This document shows, one piece after another, positions 16,099-24,436 of a stretch of 34,488 bases of DNA; the first letter of the stretch is position 1, and each line of letters starts with the position of its first letter. A program made the position numbers and the translations under genes. The stretch is from Desulfonatronovibrio sp. (GTDB lineage: Bacteria > Desulfobacterota > Desulfovibrionia > Desulfovibrionales > Desulfonatronovibrionaceae). Location of the stretch: assembly GCA_003557865.1 (NCBI GenBank), contig PWNK01000157.1:1-34488 (forward strand), given 5' to 3'. The notes beneath the pieces are model-generated. The model saw nothing but the letters and a program-made list of their open reading frames with translations. It was not told the DNA's origin and made no database searches.

Positions 16099-17508
16099 AT
16101 GATCAGATTGAAGCAGAAGGGAACATGCCTCCCGGCGGACACCCAGACTCCGGTTTCACTGTATCTGGGTTTTGTGGGCCGGGAAAAGGGCGTTCTGCTG
16201 GAAAGTTCCGAAGTTGACGGAAGGTTGGGGCGCTACAGCCTGCTTGCCTGGGACTTCAGAATGCAGCTTGGGTGCCTAGACGGGAAGCTGACGGTCAAGG
16301 TCCTGGACCACCGCCTGGACAAGCTCAAGGAGCTGGAAGGAACTGAGTTTACCGCAGGGCTGCGCCGGGTGCTGCAGGAGATTGAGATTGAACCGGACAC
16401 GGAATTTGACCTGCCTCCCATGACCCGAGCCCTTTACGGCTATCTGGGCTACGGCCTGAGCGGCCTGCTGGAGCCCAGCCTTGGGCAGGCCCTGCCCTTG
16501 AAAGAGACTGAAGCTCAGCTTGTGCTCCCGGGCCGGGTTCTTCTTTTTGATCACCTTCACTACCATTGTTTCTATCTTTGTCTTGATACCGATACATCAT
16601 TGCCCAAACCCAAACCCTCCAGGGCCAAATCTGATTTCAAGATAGGCAAGATAAGCACAAGGCCGGAACAGAAGCAGTTTCAGGACAGGGTAGTCAAGAC
16701 CAAAGAGCTCATCAGGCAGGGCGAGGCCATTCAGGTGGTTCTCTCCACCCGTTTTGAAGCCGCGTTCAAAGGGGATCCTTTTCTGGTCTACAGACACCTG
16801 CGGAGGATAAACCCTTCCCCGTGTACCTTTTATCTGAAGCTTGAGGATATAACCCTCATGGGATCTTCACCGGAGCTCATGGTCAAGTGCGGGCAGAACG
16901 TTCTGCAGCTCAGGCCCATTGCCGGGACAAGACCCAGGGGAGAAACCGAGAAAGAGGATCAGGCGCTGGCGGATGAACTGCTGGGCGATGAAAAGGAGCG
17001 GGCGGAACATGTCATGCTGGTTGATCTGGGACGCAATGACCTGGGCAGGATAGCTGAGTCAGGAAGCGTTGAAGTTGATAAATTCATGCAGGTGGAACGT
17101 TTCTCCCATGTCATGCACATGACCTCCTACCTGTCAGCCAGGCTGAAAAAGGACCTGGACGTTATCCATATCCTCAAGGCCTCTTTCCCGGCGGGAACGG
17201 TTTCCGGGGCTCCCAAGATCAGGGCCATGCAGATCATTTCAGAAATGGAAGATATCCCCCGTGGACCATATGCCGGAGCCATCGGCTGGATTGGGCTGGA
17301 CCGGGGGGCAGTGAACATGGATACCGGGATAACCATCAGGAGTCTTTGGATCAGGGATGGAAAGATCAGCTGGCAGGCCGGTGCCGGCGTGGTTTTTGAT
17401 TCTGTCCCCCGGAAAGAGTGGGAGGAATGCGCCAACAAGGCCAAGGCTATCCGCAAGGCCTTGAGCTATACAGGAGGTACGGATGATTTTGCTCATCGAC
17501 AACTATGA
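16099..17508 (+). CDS. trpE: Anthranilate synthase component I
   Basis: A 469-residue chorismate-using subunit that, with TrpG, makes anthranilate, the first step to tryptophan. The N-terminal LLES (33-36) is the tryptophan feedback site. The catalytic domain shows INPSPCTFYLKLED, RPIAGTRPRG, VMLVDLGRNDLGRIA, the FPAGTVSGAPKIRAMQII segment and GPYAGAIGW in the expected order. AAAGGAG lies 9 nt before the ATG. It is the first gene of trpEGDCFBA and overlaps trpG by 26 nt, favouring equal subunit synthesis. Control is probably mainly by feedback inhibition plus an unidentified transcriptional input. Confidence 0.96.
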   Translation: MIRLKQKGTCLPADTQTPVSLYLGFVGREKGVLLESSEVDGRLGRYSLLAWDFRMQLGCLDGKLTVKVLDHRLDKLKELEGTEFTAGLRRVLQEIEIEPDTEFDLPPMTRALYGYLGYGLSGLLEPSLGQALPLKETEAQLVLPGRVLLFDHLHYHCFYLCLDTDTSLPKPKPSRAKSDFKIGKISTRPEQKQFQDRVVKTKELIRQGEAIQVVLSTRFEAAFKGDPFLVYRHLRRINPSPCTFYLKLEDITLMGSSPELMVKCGQNVLQLRPIAGTRPRGETEKEDQALADELLGDEKERAEHVMLVDLGRNDLGRIAESGSVEVDKFMQVERFSHVMHMTSYLSARLKKDLDVIHILKASFPAGTVSGAPKIRAMQIISEMEDIPRGPYAGAIGWIGLDRGAVNMDTGITIRSLWIRDGKISWQAGAGVVFDSVPRKEWEECANKAKAIRKALSYTGGTDDFAHRQL

Positions 17509-18055
17509 TTCCTTTACTTTCAACCTGGTTCAGGTGCTTCAAAAAATGGGTGTGGACCCGGTTGTTGTTAGAAACAATGACCCCTTTGTGTTTGAAGCTC
17601 TTGAAGGAGAGCTCGAGGCCGCGGTCATTTCGCCGGGTCCCGGAAGGCCTGAGCATGCCGGGCTCTGTCTTGAATTCCTGCACAGGCTGGACCCGACTGT
17701 TCCTGTTCTGGGGGTCTGTCTCGGCCATCAGGTCCTGGGTCATTTAGCCGGGGCAAAGGTCAGGGTGGCGGACAGGATCATGCACGGCAAGACCAGCATG
17801 GTTCACCATGAACAGCAGGGCATATTCAGCGGGGTCCCAAACCCCTTTGAGGTCTGCCGGTATCACTCCCTTGTGGTTGAACCAGAGGATCAAAGGGGAT
17901 TCAAGGTTACGGCCTGGACCGAAGAAAAGGAGGTCATGGGCCTGGAGTACGCTGATCGCGCCTGGATGGGGGTTCAGTTTCATCCAGAGTCGATCCTGAC
18001 GCCCATGGGCCCGGTTATTGTCAAGAATTTTCTTGGTATGGCGGGGATCAGATAA
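17483..18055 (+). CDS. trpG: Anthranilate synthase component II (glutamine amidotransferase)
   Basis: A 190-residue class I glutamine amidotransferase feeding ammonia to TrpE. Features: LLIDNYDSFTFNL at the N-terminus, the oxyanion PGPGRPEHAG loop (51-60), the nucleophile C79 in GVCLGHQ, and the catalytic His/Glu in QFHPESILT (about 166-174). AGGAGG sits 6 nt before the ATG, inside the end of trpE. It is not fused to trpD. In some bacteria the same subunit also serves folate synthesis; no pab gene is visible here. Confidence 0.96.
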   Translation: MILLIDNYDSFTFNLVQVLQKMGVDPVVVRNNDPFVFEALEGELEAAVISPGPGRPEHAGLCLEFLHRLDPTVPVLGVCLGHQVLGHLAGAKVRVADRIMHGKTSMVHHEQQGIFSGVPNPFEVCRYHSLVVEPEDQRGFKVTAWTEEKEVMGLEYADRAWMGVQFHPESILTPMGPVIVKNFLGMAGIR

Positions 18056-18079
18056 CAGATTGTTAAGAGGGGAACCAGC

Positions 18080-19072
18080 ATGAACATTCAAAGATCACTA
18101 AACAGGATCTGCAGCGGGCAGAACCTTGAATACCCGGAAAGCCTTGATCTTTTCAGGGCCCTTTTTGAAGGTCGGCTGACAGCGGCCCAGAGCGGCGCAT
18201 TGCTGATGGGACTGAGATTAAAGGGTGAAACAGGGGATGAACTGGGAGCCGCGGTGGAGGTGGCCCTGGAACGGGCCAGACTGGTCAGCGGAATAAAGGG
18301 GCAGCGCATTGACACCTGCGGCACGGGTGGAGACGGAAGGAGCAGCTTCAACTGTTCCACAGCAGTAGCCTTTTTTCTGGCTGATGCCGGGGTCAGGGTG
18401 GTCAAGCACGGCAACCGGGCTGTTTCCAGTTCCTGCGGCAGCGCGGACGTGGTAGAAGCCCTGGGACTGCCACTGCTCAGTGAACCTTCCCTGGTTGAAC
18501 CTGAGCTGAGAAGGACCAATTTCGCTTTTCTGTTTGCTCCGCATTTTCATCCAAGCTTTGCGGGTATTGCCCCCCTGCGCAAGGAACTGGGCATCAGGAG
18601 CATATTCAACCTCATGGGACCGCTTCTTAATCCGGCCAGACCCACGCACCAGATCCTGGGAGTGCCCGGAGAATCATTCATGCCCATTGTGGCCTGGGTT
18701 CTGCAGAAAAATGATGTCCATTCAGCCGCTGTGATTCACGGGGCTGAAGGATTTGACGAGCTGACGCCATGCGGTGTGAACAAGGTTGTTTTTGTGCGTG
18801 AGGGAAAACTCATCCCTGGTCTCATTGAGCCGGAAGAGATGGGTTTCTCCCGGTGTTCCCCCGGGGATATGGCCTGCAAGGATAAAGAAGAGGCTCTTTC
18901 CAGACAGAGGGAAGTCCTTTCCGGCTCCGGACCTCGGGCCATGCAGGACATGGTATCCCTGAACCTGGGGCTGGCCATCCACCTTCTCGAACCCGGCCGG
19001 AACCTCAGGGAGTGCATGGCTCAGGCCAGGGAGATGGTCCGGTCCGGCCTGAAGAATATAAAGGTCTGCTGA
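18080..19072 (+). CDS. trpD: Anthranilate phosphoribosyltransferase
   Basis: A 330-residue enzyme attaching phosphoribose from PRPP to anthranilate. The PRPP-binding GTGGDG motif is at 81-86, the anthranilate/Mg segment KHGNRAVSSSCGSAD at about 109-123, and NLMGPLLNPARP follows at about 178-189. Length is standard for the stand-alone enzyme. The ribosome site gaggggaa is 7 nt from the ATG. The gene is 24 nt from trpG and 1 nt from trpC. Confidence 0.96.
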   Translation: MNIQRSLNRICSGQNLEYPESLDLFRALFEGRLTAAQSGALLMGLRLKGETGDELGAAVEVALERARLVSGIKGQRIDTCGTGGDGRSSFNCSTAVAFFLADAGVRVVKHGNRAVSSSCGSADVVEALGLPLLSEPSLVEPELRRTNFAFLFAPHFHPSFAGIAPLRKELGIRSIFNLMGPLLNPARPTHQILGVPGESFMPIVAWVLQKNDVHSAAVIHGAEGFDELTPCGVNKVVFVREGKLIPGLIEPEEMGFSRCSPGDMACKDKEEALSRQREVLSGSGPRAMQDMVSLNLGLAIHLLEPGRNLRECMAQAREMVRSGLKNIKVC

Positions 19073-19073
19073 G

Positions 19074-19847
19074 ATGGATAATGAAATGCTCAAGAAATTC
19101 ATTGACGCTAAAAAACAGGAGATACTTGAATTAAAGCGGCAAGAGGCTGGGCAGGGTCTGCCAAAGCCTTACCCTGGACACAGGCCTGAACTGGTAAAGG
19201 CCCTGTCCCGGCCGGGACCTTCGGTGATTGCCGAATATAAAAGGGCCTCGCCCTCCAGAGGAGTGATAAATACCGCCCTGTCAGCCGGTGATGCTGCGAA
19301 AATGTTTGTCAGGGGCGGAGCCAGGGCTTTTTCAGTGCTCACTGAGCACAAGTTTTTCCAGGGAGATCTGGATTTCCTGGGTGCCTTTGCCGGGCATGGT
19401 CTGCCGGTGCTGCGCAAGGATTTTCTTTTTCACCCCCTGCAGGTCAGGCAGACAGCGTCTACCCCGGCCTCAGCCCTGCTGTTTATCGTCAGGATTATCC
19501 AGGACAGGCACCTCTTAAAGGAGCTGGTAAAGATCAGCCAGGGACTGGGTCTGGAGCCGGTGGTGGAAATTTTCAACCACCAGGAACTGGAACAGGCCAG
19601 GTTCTCCGGGGCCAGGATCATCCTGGTCAACAACAGGGACCTGGACAGTATGAAGATTGACCTGAATACCGGTAAAGAGCTGATAGGTGAGAAAGACAGC
19701 CTGGAAACATGGATTTGCGCCAGCGGACTGGATAGTAAATACCAGGTTTATGAGTTTTACCATCTCGGTTTTGAAGCGTTTTTAATCGGAACGGGCATCA
19801 TGTCCAGTGATGATCCTGAAGATAAGTTAAGAGAGTTCAGCTCATGA
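19074..19847 (+). CDS. trpC: Indole-3-glycerol phosphate synthase
   Basis: A 257-residue (beta/alpha)8 enzyme closing the indole ring. Catalytic and binding residues are kept: Glu and Lys in IAEYKRASPSRG, Lys in LRKDF, Glu in PVVEIFNHQELE, Asn in ILVNNRDLDS, Ser in CASGLDS, and phosphate-binding GTGIM at the end. The segment after LRKDF is unusual. The common D-x-YQ...EARxxGADA is replaced by HPLQVRQTASTPASA, although none of the main catalytic residues lies there. It is a separate protein from TrpF, whose ATG overlaps its stop as ATGA. Confidence 0.93.
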   Translation: MDNEMLKKFIDAKKQEILELKRQEAGQGLPKPYPGHRPELVKALSRPGPSVIAEYKRASPSRGVINTALSAGDAAKMFVRGGARAFSVLTEHKFFQGDLDFLGAFAGHGLPVLRKDFLFHPLQVRQTASTPASALLFIVRIIQDRHLLKELVKISQGLGLEPVVEIFNHQELEQARFSGARIILVNNRDLDSMKIDLNTGKELIGEKDSLETWICASGLDSKYQVYEFYHLGFEAFLIGTGIMSSDDPEDKLREFSS

Positions 19848-20473
19848 GCGGGCTGCTCATAAAGGTCTGCGGTCTGACTCTTGAAAGTGACCTGCTTTTC
19901 TGCCAGGAGAGCGGAGTTGATTTGACCGGCTTTATTTTCCATCCTGAAAGTCCCAGGTTTGTCAGCCCGGATATGGTCGGGTCCTGGAAAAAGAAAAGGG
20001 AAATCAGGGTAGGAGTATTTGTAAGACATTCTCCGGCTGAGATAATAAAGATCATTGACCGGGCTGAGCTTGATCTGGTCCAGCTGCATGGGGAACAGAA
20101 GCCTGAAGACTGTATGGCAGTGGGAAAAGACAGGGTAATCCGGGCATTCTGGCCGGAACGCTTTAACAGCTTGGAAGATTTTCAGATGGAACTGGAGCTG
20201 TTCAGGGATACCTGCCGTTATTTTCTTTTTGACTCCGGCAAAAGCGCCGGAGGCCACGGAAGAAGGATCACCAGTCCATGGATAAGAGGAATTGACAGCC
20301 CCAGACCATTTTTTCTGGCAGGGGGACTGGGACCGGACAATGCTGGAAAGGCCCTGAACATGGGAATGGCAGGAATTGACCTCAATTCAGGGGTTGAAAA
20401 GAATCCGGGCCGTAAGGACTGGAAAAAAATTGAGCAGGTTATAAATATCTTGAGAGTAAAAAGTAAAAAATAA
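19844..20473 (+). CDS. trpF: Phosphoribosylanthranilate isomerase
   Basis: A 209-residue barrel performing the Amadori rearrangement before TrpC. The general base cysteine lies in IKVCGLT (C9) and the general acid aspartate in FLFDSGKSAGGHGR (about 125-138). Phosphate-binding AGGLGPDNA and IDLNSGVE follow. The start overlaps the trpC stop by 4 nt (ATGA). The last codons are lysine-rich, and the stop codon lies inside an 8-bp target duplication of a MITE-like insertion, so the native C-terminus may have been changed slightly by that insertion. Confidence 0.93.
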   Translation: MSGLLIKVCGLTLESDLLFCQESGVDLTGFIFHPESPRFVSPDMVGSWKKKREIRVGVFVRHSPAEIIKIIDRAELDLVQLHGEQKPEDCMAVGKDRVIRAFWPERFNSLEDFQMELELFRDTCRYFLFDSGKSAGGHGRRITSPWIRGIDSPRPFFLAGGLGPDNAGKALNMGMAGIDLNSGVEKNPGRKDWKKIEQVINILRVKSKK

Positions 20474-20622
20474 GTAACAGTTTAGCCATTCACATGTAGC
20501 ACTGGGACTGGCTCTCCCGGGACCCACTTGGCCATAAAATATGAATACAACTTCAAAATGCAGCTCAGGTTGGTGCCGGGGTGCCTGTCCCCTGCTTCCT
20601 TAAAAAAGGGCTAAACTGTTAC
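20474..20622. mobile_element. 149-bp MITE-like element with 8-bp target duplication
   Basis: Perfect 14-bp terminal inverted repeats GTAACAGTTTAGCC (20474-20487) and GGCTAAACTGTTAC (20609-20622) bound 121 nt with no coding capacity. The sequence AAAAATAA abuts both ends (20466-20473 and 20623-20630), an exact 8-bp target-site duplication that includes the trpF stop codon. Ends starting GTAA with 8-bp duplications are features I associate with IS66-family elements, so mobilisation by such a transposase is plausible but unproven. The interior carries GC-rich half-palindromes, for example gggactggctctcccgggaccc. The flanking A-rich sequence raises the chance of coincidence somewhat. The rest of the trpF-trpB gap (20631-20758) has no gene. 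Confidence 0.75.
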
Positions 20623-20758
20623 AAAAATAAAATAACAGCAAGCCCGGGAAATCAAGTTGTACGGTTATGGAGCGGACATGGAGAAACTTGCATATAGTCA
20701 ATAAAAACAGATAAATGTCAAAATATGACTGTCAGTAAAATATTGTCGGGAGACGAAA

Positions 20759-21928
20759 ATGAGAAAAGGATATTTCGGAGAATTCGGAGGACAGTTTGTG
20801 CCCGAGCTTCTGGTCCCGCCCCTGACCGAGCTGGAAAAGGCCATGCAGGATATCATGGACGGCCCGCAGTTCAGGAAAGAGCTGGACCAGCTGTTCAGTG
20901 AGTTTGTGGGCAGGCCCACCCCCATCTGCAGATGCGCCAACCTCTCCCGGGATCTGGGGTTTGATTTATGGCTCAAAAGGGAAGACCTGGCTCATACCGG
21001 TGCACACAAAATCAATAATACTGTCGGCCAGGGCCTGCTGGCCAGGTATATGGGCAAGAAGTGCCTGCTGGCCGAAACCGGGGCCGGCCAGCACGGGGTG
21101 GCCACGGCCACGGCAGCCGCGGTCCTGGGTCTGGAGTGCATCGTGTTCATGGGCGCATTGGATGTCAAAAGACAAAGCCACAATGTGCGGAGGATGGAGC
21201 TTCTGGGGGCAAAGGTGGAGCCGGTGCAAAGCGGAACCAGGACTCTCAAGGATGCCATAAACGCGGCGCTCAGATACTGGATTGGACATCAGCAGGACAC
21301 CCACTACTGCCTGGGTTCGGCTGTGGGTCCTCATCCTTTCCCCTTGCTGGTCAGAAAGCTGCAGTCAGTAATCGGCCGGGAGGCCAGAAGCCAGTTTATG
21401 GAAAAAACCGGGAGGCTTCCGGATTATGTGGTTGCCTGTGTTGGCGGCGGATCCAACGCCGTGGGCATTTTTCACCCTTTTGCCAGGGACCCCCATGTAA
21501 ATCTGGTTGGAGTTGAAGCTGGAGGGGAGGGTACCCCTGGGTGCCACCACTCCGCCACTTTGTGCAGGGGCAGTTTCGGAGTTCTGCACGGAACCCGGAC
21601 TTATCTTCTCCAGACAGAGGAAGGTCAGATCATGCCCTCTCATTCCGTGGCTCCCGGTCTTGACTATCCAGGGGTAGGACCCGAGCATGCCCACCTGAAG
21701 GAAAGCGGCCGGGCCACATATGAAGTGATTTATGACCAACAGGCCCTGGAGGCGTTTTATCTGTTGTCCGGCAGGGAAGGCATCATCCCGGCTCTGGAAA
21801 GCTCCCACGCCCTGGCCTGGGTTATCGCCCGGAAAAACAGGATAAAACCTGAAAGCATGGTCCTGGTCAATCTTTCCGGGCGGGGGGATAAGGATCTGGA
21901 TATTGTCCGGGAGATTGAAGCACAATGA
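20759..21928 (+). CDS. trpB: Tryptophan synthase beta chain
   Basis: A 389-residue PLP enzyme condensing indole with serine. The PLP lysine is K84 in HTGAHKINN, the catalytic glutamate is E106 in [11 protein letters not shown], and the phosphate-binding loop is [10 protein letters not shown]. The N-terminal [13 protein letters not shown] and the absence of the long TrpB2 insertions place it with the classical TrpB1 that works with TrpA. GGGAG precedes the ATG by about 8 nt. It is separated from trpF by a 285-nt gap carrying a MITE-like insertion. Confidence 0.97.
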   Translation: MRKGYFGEFGGQFVPELLVPPLTELEKAMQDIMDGPQFRKELDQLFSEFVGRPTPICRCANLSRDLGFDLWLKREDLAHTGAHKINNTVGQGLLARYMGKKCLLAETGAGQHGVATATAAAVLGLECIVFMGALDVKRQSHNVRRMELLGAKVEPVQSGTRTLKDAINAALRYWIGHQQDTHYCLGSAVGPHPFPLLVRKLQSVIGREARSQFMEKTGRLPDYVVACVGGGSNAVGIFHPFARDPHVNLVGVEAGGEGTPGCHHSATLCRGSFGVLHGTRTYLLQTEEGQIMPSHSVAPGLDYPGVGPEHAHLKESGRATYEVIYDQQALEAFYLLSGREGIIPALESSHALAWVIARKNRIKPESMVLVNLSGRGDKDLDIVREIEAQ

Positions 21929-22028
21929 CATGGCCGGCGGCAGAGTGCAGCTCGTCTGGATTATCCCCGAAAACTGCAGGGATATGGATCAAAATAACCA
22001 AGTTCACGGATTCAGTGGAGATACTGTC

Positions 22029-22799
22029 ATGAAAAAAGAAAACCTTCTCACCCAGCGGATCAATGAGGCGGTGCGAAGAGGTCGCAAGGCTTTGATTCCT
22101 TTTGTTCCCGCAGGGTTTCCCAGCAAGGATGCGTTCTGGGATATTATTTTGGAGCTGGATGATTCAGGAGCGGATATAATTGAAATTGGAGTCCCCTTTT
22201 CTGATCCGGTAGCTGACGGGCCCATTGTGGAAAGTGCGTCCATCAGGTGTCTTGAACAGGGAGTAAGTCTCTCGTGGATAATGAGCGAGCTGTTGAAATA
22301 CAGGGAGAAGCTGAGAGCGGGTATTGTGCTCATGGGTTATTATAACCCCTTTCTGCAGTACGGTCTGAGAAGGCTCTCGACGGAAGCAGAAAAAGCAGGG
22401 GTGAACGGGCTGATCATTCCGGACCTGATTCTGGAAGAGGTCCGTCCCCATCTGGAGCTGTTCGGGGACTTCCATCTGTCTTTTACCCCCCTGGTGGGAC
22501 TTAATACTTCCAAAGAACGCATGCGGGAATACTCCGGCATAAGTCCGGCCTTTGTCTATCTGGTGTCGGTTCTTGGCATTACCGGAACCAGGGCCAGCGC
22601 TGACCGTCTGCTGCGGGCAAAGCTGGCTGAGGTTAAAGAAGCCTTTGACTGTCCTGTAGCCCTGGGCTTTGGACTCAGCTCCAGGGCTCAGCTTGATCCC
22701 ATAGCTGATCTGGTGGATGCCGTGGTCTTTGGCAGTGCCCTTATTGAACATCTTGACTCGGGCCGAAAGGCTTCAGAATTTATGAAGGCCTGGAAGTAA
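22029..22799 (+). CDS. trpA: Tryptophan synthase alpha chain
   Basis: A 256-residue barrel cleaving indole-3-glycerol phosphate and channelling indole to TrpB. Catalytic E52 and D63 lie in ADIIEIGVPFSDPVADGP; the N-terminal LIPFVPAGFP and the ALGFGLSS phosphate region are typical. ATG 22029 follows GGAG at 8-nt spacing and gives the standard length. The frame extends upstream to 21903 inside trpB, but that extension has no family resemblance and I exclude it. It is the last gene of the trp operon. Confidence 0.95.
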   Translation: MKKENLLTQRINEAVRRGRKALIPFVPAGFPSKDAFWDIILELDDSGADIIEIGVPFSDPVADGPIVESASIRCLEQGVSLSWIMSELLKYREKLRAGIVLMGYYNPFLQYGLRRLSTEAEKAGVNGLIIPDLILEEVRPHLELFGDFHLSFTPLVGLNTSKERMREYSGISPAFVYLVSVLGITGTRASADRLLRAKLAEVKEAFDCPVALGFGLSSRAQLDPIADLVDAVVFGSALIEHLDSGRKASEFMKAWK

Positions 22800-23070
22800 G
22801 ACGTCCCTGCAAATGTTTTTTTGCAAAGGCAGAGGACTTAAGGCGGAAGACAGATGCCCCGGCGTCCAGCATCCCTGTGTACCGGGAAAGGTTAGTGGGT
22901 TATGAAGTGCTGTTTTCTTGAACCAAGCCTTGTTCTTGGACCTTTGGCCGCCGCCCCTGAACAGGGATCAGCTTGAAGATATTAATTCCCCGGCTCTTTC
23001 CCGGTTTTGCTTGGCACCAAAAGTTTGAAAAGAAGTATCTGTTCACCACATTTCTCTACTTTCAGATAAA
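22800..23070. other. Gene-free stretch downstream of trpA
   Basis: Part of a 540-nt gap between trpA and rpmB. No coding frame with a credible start or codon pattern was found. A weak dyad (TGCAAA...TTTGCA, about 22809-22826) interrupted by T residues lies just after trpA but is not a convincing terminator. The gap's right part holds a long palindrome and a bidirectional terminator. Confidence 0.5.
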
Positions 23071-23241
23071 GCCTGCATCCTAATTTGTTTTCGCCATTGC
23101 TGCTTGTTTGACCAGCCATGAGCCCGTTAGTCAAAATCATGGACAAGGAAAACCTCAAAGCTACTTGAATAAATTAATGGTTTTGACTTACGGGCTCATG
23201 CTGGGAGTTTGCAGCAACAGAAAACAAATTAGGATGCAGGC
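23071..23241. repeat. Long imperfect palindrome (fold-back element)
   Basis: The outer 22 nt of each end (23071-23092 and 23220-23241) are perfect reverse complements (GCCTGCATCC... / ...GGATGCAGGC). The complementarity continues inward with small gaps: atgagcccgttagtcaaaa around 23128-23146 against ttttgacttacgggctcat around 23181-23199. Arms are about 70 nt with a loop of about 30 nt. No coding capacity and no evident target duplication. The regular outer match suggests a MITE-like or REP-type element rather than a terminator. Confidence 0.65.
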
Positions 23242-23277
23242 TGACATCGCAGCATGGTGAATAGTTACGAAAAGAAT

Positions 23278-23316
23278 AAAAAACCCCGGACGACTGAGGT
23301 CGAGCCGGGGTTTTTT
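23278..23316 (-). terminator. Bidirectional intrinsic terminator serving rpmB
   Basis: AAAAAACCCCGG (23278-23289) pairs with CCGGGGTTTTTT (23305-23316), and the loop contains a further CGAC/GTCG stem. The A-run and T-run allow function on both strands. On the minus strand it lies 24 nt beyond the rpmB stop; on the plus strand it would catch readthrough from trpA. Confidence 0.85.
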
Positions 23317-23339
23317 CAAAAAGAAGTGAAAAAGTCCGG

Positions 23340-23540
23340 TCAATTCACTGCAGGCTTGGCAACAGCTCCTGAACGCAGGCATCTGGTACAGACGTCTATC
23401 CTGGTGATCCTGCCATGACTGTTCCTGGTTCTGACTCTCTGCAGATTGGGAAGAAACCTTCTTTTGCTGCGGTTATTGGCATGGCTGACATTGTTGCCGA
23501 CCTGCGGCTTTTTCCCGCAGACAGCGCATAGTTTACTCAT
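23340..23540 (-). CDS. rpmB: 50S ribosomal protein L28 (zinc-type)
   Basis: A 66-residue ribosomal protein. The start [23 protein letters not shown] follows GGAGGG at good spacing. A frame extension of 10 residues upstream is unsupported. It is the C+ form, with C5, C8, C51 and C54 as CxxC pairs that bind zinc, in contrast to cysteine-free paralogues seen under zinc control in other bacteria. It is transcribed away from yceD-rpmF, with its own promoter and terminator. Confidence 0.95.
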   Translation of the reverse strand: MSKLCAVCGKKPQVGNNVSHANNRSKRRFLPNLQRVRTRNSHGRITRIDVCTRCLRSGAVAKPAVN

Positions 23541-23614
23541 AATAAATCCCTCCTGGTCCGTGCAAATCATCCCTGGCGGGATTTTGCAATGCTTGATTTA
23601 GAAATAAAGCTGGT

Positions 23615-23643
23615 TTTGTATCCTGAAAATTAAAAGATGGCAA
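23615..23643 (-). promoter_or_regulatory. Candidate rpmB promoter
   Basis: On the minus strand TTGCCA (23643-23638), 17 bp, TACAAA (23620-23615). It matches sigma-70 consensus well and lies about 75 nt before the rpmB start. Confidence 0.5.
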
Positions 23644-23654
23644 GAGTAAAAATC

Positions 23655-23684
23655 TTGACATCAACCCGGGTTGCAAGCTAATGC
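23655..23684 (+). promoter_or_regulatory. Candidate promoter of the yceD-rpmF-plsX operon
   Basis: TTGACA (23655-23660), 18 bp, TAATGC (23679-23684). The -35 is perfect and the -10 weak. It lies about 25 nt before the start codon of the yceD-like gene, back-to-back with the rpmB promoter. Confidence 0.45.
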
Positions 23685-23708
23685 TCGCTCTTGCACTTGG
23701 GATTTAAT

Positions 23709-24236
23709 ATGCATGAACAGTGGTTGCCCATATCAGACATCCCGGTCCAAGGCCGGGAGTTTTATTTTGAAGATGACCGGGAATGGGCCGGACTTTGCTT
23801 TGAGCTTGGTGAAGATTACAGCCCCTTGGCAGGGATGACCGCCGTACTGACAGTTTTTCCTCAAAAGCAGGGTGTTTATTTCAAGGGTTTCATCACAGGG
23901 CTGATAGAATCTCCATGTTTCCGCTGCCTTGAGGCCGGACAGGTTTATGTTGATCATCACTTTGATGTTTTTGAGGACTTTGAAGAATACCGCCAAGAGT
24001 CGCTGGCTGCGGGAATCCTCAAATTCGAAAACGGCTCATGGTCGGTCAATATCCTTCAGGTTATCCGGGAGCAGCTGGTCCTGGCCTTGCCGAATAAAAT
24101 ATTGTGCAGCCCTGACTGCCTTGGACTGTGCCCGGCCTGCGGCGAAAACATGAATCTGGACATGTGCAGATGCGAGACAGATGCCGGCGACCCCAGGCTG
24201 CAAATACTTCGCAATTTAAAAATAAAAACGAATTAA
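23709..24236 (+). CDS. YceD/DUF177 family 23S rRNA accumulation protein
   Basis: A 175-residue protein from ATG 23709. The DUF177 signature is at the C-terminus: CSPDCLGLCPACGENMN (C133, C137, C141, C144), followed by CRC (C153, C155), a likely metal-binding knuckle; a further CFRC pair is at C70/C73. In E. coli and plants this family promotes accumulation or processing of 23S rRNA. The gene order yceD-rpmF-plsX-fabH is conserved across many bacteria and supports the assignment. An in-frame TTG at 23691 would extend the protein but lies at the predicted transcription start. Confidence 0.88.
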   Translation: MHEQWLPISDIPVQGREFYFEDDREWAGLCFELGEDYSPLAGMTAVLTVFPQKQGVYFKGFITGLIESPCFRCLEAGQVYVDHHFDVFEDFEEYRQESLAAGILKFENGSWSVNILQVIREQLVLALPNKILCSPDCLGLCPACGENMNLDMCRCETDAGDPRLQILRNLKIKTN

Positions 24237-24247
24237 TGAGGTAAAAA

Positions 24248-24436
24248 ATGGCGTTACCCAAAAAGAAAACTTCCAAATCCAAAAAAGGCATGCGCAGGTC
24301 ACACGATCATGTTCCCACACCAAACTACATCTATTGCGAATGCGGTGAAGCCACGCTTCCGCACAGAGTGTGTCCCGACTGCGTGATATACAAAGGACGC
24401 CAGTATTTAAGGCCACAGCAGGATGCAGCCAGCTAA
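24248..24436 (+). CDS. rpmF: 50S ribosomal protein L32
   Basis: A 62-residue ribosomal protein with the typical MALPKKKTSKSKKGMRRSHD start. The zinc-binding cysteines are C30, C32, C42 and C45 (CEC...CPDC); the first pair is CxC where CxxC is usual. GAGG precedes the ATG by about 7 nt. Its 3' end overlaps plsX by 14 nt, tying ribosomal protein synthesis to phospholipid synthesis as in E. coli. Confidence 0.95.
   Translation: MALPKKKTSKSKKGMRRSHDHVPTPNYIYCECGEATLPHRVCPDCVIYKGRQYLRPQQDAAS

Noticed and set aside
21903-22028. Upstream extension of trpA into trpB
   Set aside because: No similarity to the TrpA N-terminus; ATG 22029 has a good ribosome site and gives standard length.
22800-23339. 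CRISPR array in the trpA-rpmB gap
   Set aside because: Repeats present are one inverted pair, with no regularly spaced direct repeats.
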